Origin: Anagrus nilaparvatae
Taxonomy: Eukaryota; Arthropoda; Insecta; Hymenoptera; Mymaridae
Direction: 5' to 3'
Assembly: GCA_022575985.1 (NCBI GenBank)
Contig: JAKSXM010000132.1
Location: forward strand, 12,524,001-12,588,000
Length of the DNA stretch: 64,000 nt
This document shows, one piece after another, positions 43,765 to 54,849 of the stretch (position 1 is the first letter of the stretch; every line of letters starts with the position of its first letter). A model generated the notes under the pieces. It was given only the letters and a program-made list of their open reading frames with translations, did not search any database and was not told the DNA's origin. The translations under genes were made by a program, and so were the position numbers.

Positions 43765-44220
43765 TCAATTACATAAGGAAATCCAAGATCTTAATGATCA
43801 TTTAATAGAGAAGGATAAAATAATAGATAAACTGACAGCAGAAATAAACACTTATAAACAAGATCATACATCCCTATTAAAATAACTAAAAGATATAAAA
43901 ATAAAAAATACTATTTTCAATGATAATCATACAAAAGATCTACAAAATAAATTTGAAGAACTAGAAAATAAATTCCAATATGTGTTAAAAGAAAACAAAC
44001 AACTAAACGAAAGTGCTTTAAATAAATATAATAATTATGAAATTGAGGAATTATCCAAAATTGACATAAAAAATAGTGATACTTGCAAATTCTTGCTCAG
44101 AGAAAATAGTTTATTATTTAAATTAAATAAAGAATTATATGAGAAATATGAATTATACAAAGAAAACGAAAAAACCCTTCGCATACTAATAATTATTATA
44201 ACAACGTTGGTGCAGAACTA
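43765..44220 (+). pseudogene. Coiled-coil-type ORF fragment upstream of an RT relic
   Basis: One frame, interrupted by a single TAA near 43882, from about 43765 to the TAG at 44219-44221. The sequence is strongly helical, with heptad-like Leu/Ile spacing and many Glu/Lys: HKEIQDLNDHLIEKDKIIDK, LQNKFEELENKFQYVLKENK, LYEKYELYKENEKTLRIL. ORF1 proteins of several non-LTR groups form coiled-coil trimers that bind RNA, and the position just before RT fits. No RNA-recognition or zinc-knuckle domain is seen, so ORF1 identity is inference. Confidence 0.45.
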
Positions 44221-46040
44221 GCAACGAGCATCCCTGACTCCAATATAGATCTTAGTACAATTAATAGTAATCTAAACTCATTTTTTATTAAAGCCACAAA
44301 TTACTATCTCCAAATCTACTTAAAAATATGGGAGTCAAAAGTTATGGTGTTGATAAAATTAACATAAAAATACTAAAAACTTTGTCAACATTTATAGTAA
44401 AACCATTAGTATTTATTTTTAATTCTTGTATATCTAAAGAATTTTGGCCAAATGAACTATAAAGGGCTGATATTATTCCTGTATTTAAAAATGGAGATAA
44501 AAGTACTATGAGTAATTACAGACCTATCTCGTTAAACCAAATATTGCCAAGATTTTTGAAAAAATCATTTTTATTAGGTTACATTCTTTTTTAAATAAAA
44601 ATAAAATTATTTCTGAAAATCAATTTGGCTTTATGAGTGGTATAGGAACTAAGCAAGCTTTGCCTAAAGTTTCTGACTTGATTTATAATGGATTAAATGA
44701 GTGCAATGTAGTGATTGGGACGTTTCTAGACCTCTCAAAAGCATTTGATACTGTAAACCATCAAATTTTACTACAAAAACTTTAAAAATATAGAGTTAGG
44801 GGTACTTCTCTAAATTTGTTCAAAAATTATCTGCTGAATCGTCAGCATACGGTCAGACTTGGAGATTCGGCGAGTGAGTATAAAGTCATTAATGTGGGTG
44901 TACCACAGGTTTCCATTATGGGCCCATATCTGTTCCTCATTTAAATTTATTACCTGCTCAGCTTGGTTCCTCATGTCTTTTCGTATGCTGATGATGCTGT
45001 AGTATTCTCTGTTGAAAAAACTTGCAATTCAACAAAGAATACAATGAATGATGAGCTTAACGTTATTAATATTTGGTTTATTAACAACAAACTGACTTTA
45101 AATTTTAACAAAACCACGTTTATGACTTTTGGCAGTTATCAAAACAGCCTCCCTGATGCCAACTTTACTGTTAATATCTCAAATAATAGTTTAAACAGAG
45201 TATACTCTTGCAAGTATCTGGGAATCTATTTTGACCAGTTCATGCGATGGGATACTCAAGTAAACTATATAATAAAATGTGTTAAATATCTACTATTCAT
45301 TTTTTATAAATTAAAACATCAATAAACATATTCTAAAAATAATGTACTACTCAATATTTCTTGGAGTAGCATCGTATGCAAACCCTGTATCGGGATGTGC
45401 TTATGATAATATTCTAAAAATCTTACAAAGTTTTCAGAATAAAATTTTAAAAATTATTCGAATTGATAATTGTACATTTCTTACTATAAAGCAGCTATTC
45501 AGACTTCATTCGTAAATATTACTATGATGTTTTAAGTTACTTATACCAAAATACTAAATTTAGCATAAGAAAAGATCAAATTAAACTCCCTCCCATACAT
45601 AAAGATACTTACAAAAAAAGCCAATATATAGTATCTTTAAAATTATATAATTTACTTCCACTAGATGCTAAATAACTAAACATATCCAACTCTAAAGCCC
45701 TAAAAAAAAGTTATTAGACTTCTTATTAAATATTAGTGCATTACAATAGGCAATTCATAATTTCATAATTTTATAATTTTATATTGTGATAAATTTTAGT
45801 GTATAATTTTTAATTTAAATAAATAATGTTAATTAATTTATTTTCATATTATATTGTACATTTTATTATTTCAAATTATTTTACTGTTATTTTCTTTATA
45901 CCATCTCCCGCACAGACAGCTTTTAACTGACTCTGGGATGGTCGACTTGTAATTTACTATACTTTTAGAATTATACTGTATATAATATAAATGTACTTAA
46001 TAATTAAGTTGATCTGTATGATGGTTGAATAAAAAATAAA
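44221..46040 (+). pseudogene. CR1/L2-like reverse transcriptase relic with 3' UTR
   Basis: RT blocks in several frames: YNNVGAELATSIPDSN before RT, GVDKINIKILKTLS, ADIIPVFKNGDKS, NYRPISL, NIAKIFEKI-like, ENQFGFMSGIGTKQALPKVS, GTFLDLSKAFDTVNHQILL, GVPQVSIMGP (Gly lost in QG), FSYADDAVVFS (intact catalytic Asp pair, about 44981), KLTLNFNKTTFMTFG, CKYLGIYFDQFMRW, FYKLKHQ. Stops occur near 44459, 44783, 44941 and 45322, and there are several frameshifts. The C-terminal region follows to about 45715, then an AT-rich 3' UTR ending around ggttgaataaaaaataaaa (46040). Closest relative in the window: 2672-3911. No endonuclease lies between the coiled-coil segment and RT. Confidence 0.85.
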
Positions 46041-47338
46041 AACCGCGTTAGTATAGATTATTCAAAAATATTACTACTAGCCCTACATATAAGACTTGGG
46101 CTTATAAAATAGTATGTGAAAACTTTAGGCAGAATTGTTAAAAATATTTTACCTTGAAACCCCTTAAAGTGAATCAGAAATAAAAGGCATTTTTAATGAA
46201 CTCAAAATTAGATATGGCAAGCGCAAAATTAATAGGTTATGTGTAATTTTTCACTTTAAAGTCGTTTTCAGCAGAATAAAAAAGATAAGCAATCTAGAAA
46301 TTAAACTATTTGGGTTAGTGCTGTGTGGTTTTGGTGAGCGCTAGAGCATATAATTAAAAGGTGATGAGTAATTTATAACTGCAGATTCGTTTTTAGTATA
46401 TCAAAAAACGTAGGAGGTAATACTTATTTTGAATTTTCACGTAATCTGATCCTTTGGGGCACTGGAAGGTTTATAGAAAAATTAAATTGGTACTTCAATA
46501 AACGTACCAAGAGGTACTTGACCTTTAAATAACTTTTATTTTGTACCTTGGTTTATTTTCTTATCGTGAAGCGTTAATTATGATTGATAACTACATAAAC
46601 TATGTTCTTATTAAATGTTTAAATTTAACAAAAATCTTTAAAAATAATCTACTTCTTAATACAGTTCAATCTTTTTTCAATAAAATAATAACTCATTTTT
46701 CAAACATAAAATCCACTCTATTTGCTCAAATAAATTATTTCACAAGATTTAATAAAATTTGTCAACATTAATATTTTATCTATTTACCTATGACATATAT
46801 AAAATTTTAATTTATATTAGACTTAATAAATTTTATTGAAATTCTCCAGGAATTACACATGTATTTAATTAAATTTAATATATTATATTTATATTAAAAT
46901 ATGTATAAACAGACATAATTTGTAATTAAAAATATAATTAAATAATATTTTTAATAAATAAAAGTTAAAAATAAAAATTTTTTAAATGATAATATAATTG
47001 AATATTTGATGATGTAGATTAATATATATGTTTGTGAGTGTGTGTAAATGTAAAACATATTTAAATTAAGTATTTTTGGATAAAAGCCAACACACATTAA
47101 ATTTAAAAAAGAAAAAATTTAATATTTAAAATTCATATTTTTTTATTCTATATATTATACAAATTACTTCTTTTGTTAAAAAAATAACTAAAATAAAAAG
47201 TGTTTATTAAAAAAAAAGCTTGAAAAAAAGTGTTTGTAAATATTTTATGTATATAATATTTTTTTATATATATTATGAGTTATTTTATGGAATAAAACAG
47301 TTTTTAAATACCTAAAATTTATTATAAGTTTTTTTTTG
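46041..47338. other. AT-rich spacer, nothing identified
   Basis: A 76-codon plus frame (46541-46771) shows no motif. Slightly GC-richer phrases at 46310-46470 show no sustained frame. Confidence 0.4.
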
Positions 47339-47749
47339 TACACAGTAAAAAAAATGTATACAATGTTACTAAAGTTTAGCAATTTTACTACAATTTAGTA
47401 ATATTACTACAAATTGTATTAATTTTACTAATTTCTGAAGTAATTTTTACGTCAAGTGTAATAAAATTACTAAAATTTGTAGTAAATAACTTTTTGTAGT
47501 AAATTAAAAATTTACTATTTTTTTACCCAGACATGACTCAACTTAGCTTCAAGAGCAAATATATATTTTTGGGTCGTGTCTGGATGAAAAATTAGTAAAG
47601 TGTATTTTTACTACAAATTTTAGTAATTTTATTACACTTGTCGTAAATATTTGTACGAAATAGTAAAATTACTACAATTTTCAGTAAATTTACTATTATA
47701 GTAAAATTACTAAACTGTAGTATATTGTGTACATTTTTTTTACTGTGTA
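47339..47749. mobile_element. TA-flanked foldback MITE with ACTAAAATTTGTAGTA-type core
   Basis: Inverted ends tacacagtaaaaaaaatgta / tacattttttttactgtgta (47339-47749, 411 bp). Arms are built of many short ttactaaaattt / gtagtaaa units in both orientations. A nested inverted pair, cccagacatgac / gtcgtgtctgg, lies at the centre (47525-47585). No coding. TA ends fit Tc1/mariner-type targeting. Confidence 0.75.
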
Positions 47750-50576
47750 CTTAAAAGTCATAACACATTTGTAAATAAAATTTTAGTAGATAAACAAGGT
47801 TGTATATTACGTCGCTGGTTAAAAACTATTAGCTTCTTAAATATTGAAATCTCGCACCAGTAAAATAAAAAATATTTTAGCAGACATAAAATTTAATTAG
47901 GTCAACAGAAATAAAATTTTAACTACGTACCAAAAAATTTAATATTTGTTTGAATCTAATTCGGAATTTCGTTTTTTGAATCGTTGAATTAACATGAAAT
48001 AATTCATATATTATACGTATATATATAAATTTTAATTATATAAATACTATTTTAACTGCTTGTATATTTATATGGGTCATAAATGACACTTTATTATAAA
48101 GTGAATATAATTATGCAGTATATTTATAATTTTAAATGTGCTTTATAATAGTTAATATGTAAATAAAATGTTAAATAATTTTTTACTTAAAACTCCATAT
48201 TAAAAAATATTATTTTTTTAATTAAAAAAAATTTAATGGATCTAATTAAATTTTAAGACATTTTGCACGAATTCTTATGATATTACTTAAATTTTTGTAA
48301 ATATTTACATCGTTAAAAATAATTTTTGTCATAATTTAGCCCTTAGGACCTAAGATATGATTTCTTTAGTGTTTAAGTTTACTCGTTCCAAGCCTTTCAA
48401 ACATCAGTTAATGTGCACCAAAAAACTGACAAATTTTTGTAATTTTAATAGTCAGAGACCAATTTTTTTAAATTGATTAACAAGAAAGTTATTGTAGACC
48501 CACATTATGAAAGTAGATTTATTCCTTTTACCAATAAATTTAAAACACCTGAAACGTCTTTTATCAAAATCAAAAATACAAAATTGGGAAATTTTATAAA
48601 AAAACTAATAATTTTATTAATTTGTTTTAATTAAAATAAAATTTTAAAACTGTAAAAACTGATGTTAAAGGCCAAAATATTAAATTTATAGAATATAACT
48701 TATTTATCATTACATGCATAGAATTTACACTGTATCATGAAATCACATCTGCATTATTTCGACTATTTTATTATTGATACGTTCTATATAAATTTTCCGA
48801 CATTTACATCTTCAACAAAATATTTCCATTACATCGACTTTGAAAACTCTTGAAGGTGCATTATTATTATTATTATTTATATATAAAATGAATTAATTAG
48901 TTTTTATTAGAAAAAATTTGATTGCTAAAATGGCTAATATTTTTTTAGAGATGGGAATCGAATTTAAGTGATGGGCATTTAGCTCTAGCTGAAATATTTC
49001 ATAAATTTTTGAAAAAAATAAAAATTATTATTTATTTAACAAGGACAAATACGTGACATTGAAACTAAAAAAACTAAAAATTTATTATATTAAATTTAAA
49101 AAAAATTTTATACGTACAAGAGTTTTAATTAAGATAAAGTCAGAGATTTAATATTTTATTTTCTTTTATATTAAGAATTTTTTTTATTTTTTTCATAAAA
49201 TATTAAACTTTAACTTTTTAATCAATATTTTCTACAATAAAGTTTTTTTTTATTCAAATATTTTACAGTTATAAATAAATAAATCATCCATGCATAAAAT
49301 TTTAATTTTTTAAGTAGTCATTACTTATATTTAGTCAGACATTTGTCAAACACGTAAATTATATTTTTTGTTAAATTTTCAAAAAATAATTTTTTTTATT
49401 TATTACCAAAAAAAAACTAAATAAATCCAAGGTTACCAAAAAAAAAAGATAATTTAATTATAAAATTATCTTAGTATCAAAAATATTGATTAAAGAACAA
49501 TAGAAAGTTTTAAAAAATAATTCACTTTTTTTTTATATCATGCATTAAAAATTAATACTTTTTTTAATTATTTATTGAAATTTCTGTATTCTAAGGATCT
49601 ATTTTTATAGTAACGCATTTTTTTTCCTTTTTTTTTTTTTATTAATCTATAATAATAGTGTCAAGGTTTATCCAGTTAAATATATAAAGAAAAAAGAAAT
49701 GTATTATTTTTAATATTTTTTAAATATCTACTTTTTTTTTTATTATAAAGTATGAAATTTTTATATTTAAAATAAAAGAAAAAGTGGGTTTTTACTAGTG
49801 AATTATAACAAAAAAAGGTTGAGATTCAGATTGTATATGGGGCGTTCTTTGTTGAAGTTTTGTAGGATTTTATTTAAAAATTGTGTTTCAAAGACTTTTT
49901 AGTAAGTGAAAGTTTGAAAATATTATTTTTAAGGGTGTTCATTATTTTTGTTTTTCAGTGAATCTGGGTGATATATGATTTCTAGATAATTACCCCTCAA
50001 GTTTTTCCGAATTCAGATCATATTTCGACCAGTAGTGACCATAATTTAAGTAAATATAAAAATAATTATATAAATTACAATACCATTTAGCAATAAAAAC
50101 TAAGCTCAAAGCCTAAAATCTACATTCCCTTATTTTTCCAATACACCAAATTTTTCTGTCGAGTTTAAAAGAATAGCCCATATACCTATTATAACATTTG
50201 CTATAAAATGCAAACACAAACAAAAGATTCTGTTCGTTCAATATGCTATTATTATTAAATTCTTTGAATTTTCATTATTTTTATATTTTATTATTAAAAT
50301 ATTTGAAAAATTTCATTCATATATTTTTATACCATAAAATGATATTTTTAATATTGTGTATTTTTAGATGCTCAATAAATGAAATAAAATACGATTGTTT
50401 GTTATATTTTATTTTTCCTGGAGTACGTGAAATCTCATGATAGCTCAATTTTTTTTTTTTATTAATTGACTGACTGATTTATAAAATATAGTTGGGTTAG
50501 TAACCAATGAAACATAAAAAATCTTTTATCTTTTATTTTTTAACATTTTTTAAATTATAAAGATAAAACTTATAAT
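47750..50576. other. AT-rich spacer, nothing identified
   Basis: Poly-A/T tracts and a short ATT run (48861-48878). The open frame at 50243-50440 is Phe/Leu/Ile/Tyr-rich low-complexity. No gene or known repeat recognised. Confidence 0.4.
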
Positions 50577-50735
50577 TGTTTTGTGTGTAAACATAACCAA
50601 CGAGTATGGGACATGTTCACTTATAAAAGTTTTAACTTATATTCCTTAACTATTGTGCGTCCTAGAATCAAAGTTATAAAAGTCCAGAAATCAAAAATAT
50701 TCTTAATCCAATTGAACCCTTCCGCCCTGAATTCA
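50577..50735 (+). repeat. Truncated, diverged AACATGTT family copy
   Basis: gtgtgtaaacataaccaacgagtatgggacatgttcacttata matches the ACCGGTT-side end of other copies. It is followed by aagtccagaaatcaaaaata and atccaattgaacccttccgcc. The C-runs and the far end are missing. Confidence 0.6.
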
Positions 50736-51535
50736 ATATTGTAAGGCTGACAATTGACAATTTGCTGGCCTTGGTTACAGCCTTAATTTCACTCTAAAAT
50801 AATTTTTAATTATATAAAATAAAAATAGTTTTAAAAAAAATAATTAAATTTTTTCTTACTTTTGTTAAATTTTCTTTTTTTCGTTTTTTTATTTAAATTA
50901 ACCTATAAACTACAGTAAATTTACATACTAAGACCTTTAAACAACAATATATTTATTTAAATTATTTACTTTATACTATATTATTCTAGTTTATATACGT
51001 CTGTTTAATAAAACGACTTTAAAATAAAAATATACTACTTTTTTTCAGACAAATAGGATTTTATTTGATTTTTTTCAAATTTTCTAAAATTGTTAGAGAT
51101 TTATTTTCAAAGAATTTTATTTTTATTTTTGTTAAAATTCAAATTGATGTGAAGTGAATTATGAGTAGGTAGTTTTTAAATATTATTAGTTTTTTGCAAA
51201 AATTTTCTAAAGGAAACGCAAAGTACTGTAATTTAGAAAAAAAATTGATTTAACTGGACTTAGTATGTAAAAGTATAATCCCATACTGCTTATAATGGTT
51301 TTAAATTAAAATTAAATTAGTAGACTAAGGGCAAGCTCAGTAACTGTTAGCGGAGTGTGTACCCCTAAATAAGAATTAATTGCCTTTATTTAGTATTAGT
51401 TTAAAATAAATAGAAGCAGAATTAAGATCTACGATGCAGTGTTAAAATAATAGCAAATGCTCTAAGACAGAAAGAATAAAATTTGATGAAGAGAATCGTC
51501 TAAAAACTTTATAAGGTTTTAGAAAACTAGATCGT
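50736..51535. other. AT-rich spacer, nothing identified
   Basis: No coding or structured repeat recognised. Confidence 0.4.
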
Positions 51536-51703
51536 CACGTAAAAAGATTAAGCTCAATTTTGGGTAAGCTTACGGACTAACCTAAAGAAGCTTAATAAAA
51601 ATAAAAGGTTATTTGGAAGATATTAAAATATATATTTTTGCTTTTTTAGGTTAGTCCTTAAGCTCACAGCAGTAAGTTTAATTAAGCTTAATCTTTTTAC
51701 GTG
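51536..51703. mobile_element. Foldback MITE, 168 bp
   Basis: Inverted ends cacgtaaaaagattaagct / agcttaatctttttacgtg; inner pair ggactaacctaaa / tttaggttagtcc. Short AT-rich loop. No coding; superfamily unresolved. Confidence 0.7.
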
Positions 51704-53507
51704 GTTCTTATCTGTTCAAAAGAAAACCAATTTTTGGTTATTGAGAAGCAAATAATTGATTTTTAAAAATCATTAAATTATCTTTATTAGAATTTGGCAA
51801 ATAAATAGGAATTCTTAAAGTTTTTTAATTCATAGTATTTAAACGCTGTTTTGATATATTTTCAGTTTTTGTTCTGATGTGTTTTGATTATTTTAGTTTT
51901 TTTCATTCAAAAATAAAATATGGTCGTAATACGATCATAATGCACGCATTAACTAAAAAAGGGAAAAATTATTAATTTACATGTTTTAAATTATAACTAA
52001 ACAAGTGATACATACGTTTATTTTTCTGATTAAGAAAATTTTTAAGCCAAAGTTATAAAAACTGTAATAGAATTCAGTAAATTAAATGATTTTATCTCCC
52101 AGGTTTCGTATTTTATCTAAAAATATTTTTCTTTTTCACTACTACTAAGTAAATTTTATTTTTAAAAATTTCGAATGTTTTTATATAATATCTGATCTTT
52201 ATTTTTATTGTATATTGAAAATTTTCTAATAAAATACTAAAGAAAATTGAATGGGATATGTGGTGTAATTCATAGAAATTTTTAATAAAAATATTTAGTT
52301 CAAGGGGCAGTACAGGTTAAAATCCGAGTTTTTTGAAAAAACCTAATTTTCAGAAAATGTTAACAAAAAATTGAAAATCCAAGAAGAGGGAAACATTGCC
52401 AAGATTTTGGTGGATTCAAAACTGTGGGTTTGGGTCTTTTTATAGTATTTTTGCTCGGAGAATTTTTTCTTTGATAATTAATCCTTAATTTTTTAAAAAT
52501 AAATCTTTACGTACAAGTTTGTTTAAGATTAATAAGATCTCATAAAGTAAAAATAAACAGCCTACTTGAAATAACCAAAAAATGTCTAAATTAAATAAAA
52601 ATAAAATTTTTCCAAAATCTTCCAAATTCCAAAAACTAAAAACAACTCAAAATAAAATTTGTGAAGAAAAAAAAAATTTCACACGATCTACCCCATATAC
52701 AAAAGTACCATTCGTCAGCATTTCATTATTGATTTTCTTTTTTGTTCTTCTCATCCCCCTCACACAATTCTAAGAAAACTTATGTATTATATCACATGAC
52801 ATTAGTTTATTATTATAAAATAAAAAATAAAATCAATAATACATATTACAATAATTTATTTAAAATCAAAAATGCCAATAGAATTTATGACATTTTATAA
52901 GATAATCAAAAATTAATAAGAAAATTTATGTATTTAGAATTTTAGAGAAATTCAGACAGGTATTTGAATTATACTTGCAAATAAATATATTATTTTTTAT
53001 TGGTTTTTGTTATTCTTTGATTTATGTGTGTGTGTGTCTCAATGACATTAAGTTTAATACATGAAATTATTTAGATTTAAGTAATAATGCTTTAGGATAA
53101 TCCATTTATTGAGTAATTATCTTGGAATTAGAATTAAATTAGATTTATTTGTAATTATTTTTTATTTTCTTATTTTAATGATATCTTGTTAGAAATGAAA
53201 ATTAATGAGGTTGGTGTAGTTTTTATTTGCAAATGGGATAAGATTGATAGTTAGATAGAATGTGATATAATTGCAATGAAAAAAAATTTTTTGTGGCAGC
53301 AGGGATTTTTTTTTAAAGCCATAGCCAATATCTAAGTAAAATTTTAAGTCATTTTTAAAAACATAAATTACAATCACTACGGCCAAAAACAAAAAACTTT
53401 TTTTTAACCTTTTATTTAGATTGGATGTAATTTATGGTCATTTAAAAGAAAAAAAAATTCTGGGTAAAAAATATTTTGGAGTTGTTTTTATTACCCTAGG
53501 GTCCAAC
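51704..53507. other. AT-rich spacer, nothing identified
   Basis: It has a TG run at 53024-53037. Open frames at 52582-52773 and 53189-53392 lack recognisable motifs. Confidence 0.4.
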
Positions 53508-53510
53508 TTA

Positions 53511-53818
53511 GGCTGCTTTCACACGCAAGTGAATTTGTAAAGTGAATTTGTAAAATGAATTTGTAATGGCGCGTAAATTCAAAATTTAAATAAGCCTGAA
53601 AATCTAAAATTAGCGAAATTAATTAAATTTTTAAATAATTATTGTTTGTTAAATATTATTATTTCATTTTTTATTCATTTTTACAATAATTTCTTTAAAA
53701 ATTTAATTAACTTCGCGAATTTTAGATTTTCAGGTTTATTTGAAATTTGAAATTTCGCGCCGTTACAAATTCATTTTACAAATTCACTTTACAAATTCAC
53801 TTGCGTGTGAAAGCAGCC
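53511..53818. mobile_element. Complete Harbinger-type MITE with TTA target duplication
   Basis: 308 bp bounded by TTA (53508-53510, 53819-53821). Termini ggctgctttcacacgcaag / cttgcgtgtgaaagcagcc are perfect inverses. Arms continue with three tandem gtgaatttgtaaa(a/g) units and a ggcgcg / cgcgcc pair, so nearly the whole element folds back. No transposase. Confidence 0.8.
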
Positions 53819-53821
53819 TTA

Positions 53822-54577
53822 GGCTCATTTAACGTAGAATTCCTCATATATTTATGAGAGAAAAGAAAAATTTAATAAAACGTATTAAAAAAAATGTTTT
53901 AATACAAAGAATGTTTATTCAAAAAAAAAATAAAACTTGTCTTATTTATATAAAAAAAAAAAATAATTTTCAGTTTAATATTGACAAAATTTTATTATTT
54001 CTGTATTTAGAATTTAATTACTTTTATTTTTATTTACTATTCTTTTTTATTTAATTACAAGTGTGTGTGTATGTGTGTGTGTATTAAAAATAAAACAAAC
54101 TTATATTTAGTTTTCCCTGAAGAGAAGAATCACACATATTGATTCGAAACAGTTAAAATAATTTTTCCCTAACTGCAAATAAAGAAAATTGTGTATAGAA
54201 AGTATAAATTTACTTTATCGTTAATCAATACTGTTTTTGGAATAATTCAAAAAATCATAAGTTTAGGTGTTAGATAAAATGAAAAAAAAATGTTTTGCTA
54301 AAATATTTTAATTAAAGTTATTAATCAATCTTAATTTTTTGATTAATTTTGATTAAATTCTTTTCAATAAAAGACCTAATTAATCACGTTTTTATTATGC
54401 TTAACATACTTACTTTACTTTAAGATTGTCAAGATATTGTAAGGTAAAATATTTTTACCTAAACATTGACTTTTTTTAGAATTTTAGTCCCTTATTTAAC
54501 ATTTATTTAAACAAAAAATTACTCTCTGGTATTGAATCGAAATTTGTTCTTTTAATTGGAAAATAGTAAGTTTCCAA
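53822..54577. other. AT-rich spacer with a GT microsatellite
   Basis: A GT run with one AT interruption lies at 54059-54082. The 66-codon frame at 53854 is Lys/Asn/Phe low-complexity. Nothing else seen. Confidence 0.4.
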
Positions 54578-54849
54578 AGATCATGGAACATGTTCACTTA
54601 TAACAGTTTTAACGTATACTCCCTAATTATCATAAGTCCTAGAACCGAAAAAACCGAAATTATAATAAATCTCGAAATATAAGGCCCTGACTCCCACTTC
54701 AAATTATTTTAAGTTCCTAAATCGAAAATACTCTTAGTCCATTTAACCCCCCCTCCCTTAAAACGTTAATTTTTTCAACTCCCCCCCCCGCCACTGCTGA
54801 ACGGAACTTTTTCGAGTACCCTTCCCTATGAAAATGTTCTATGTTAAAA
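54578..54849 (+). repeat. AACATGTT / C-rich family copy, diverged
   Basis: gatcatggaacatgttcac at the left, aaaaaccgaaattataataaa, C-runs at 54747-54789, and gaaaatgttctatgttaaaa at the right end. The ACCGGTT flank is not present. The internal gatcaggcc block is deleted. Confidence 0.75.

Noticed and set aside
46541..46771. 76-codon plus-strand frame
   Set aside because: Residue use is like AT-rich chance frames (Asn, Ile, Leu, Phe), with no recognisable family.
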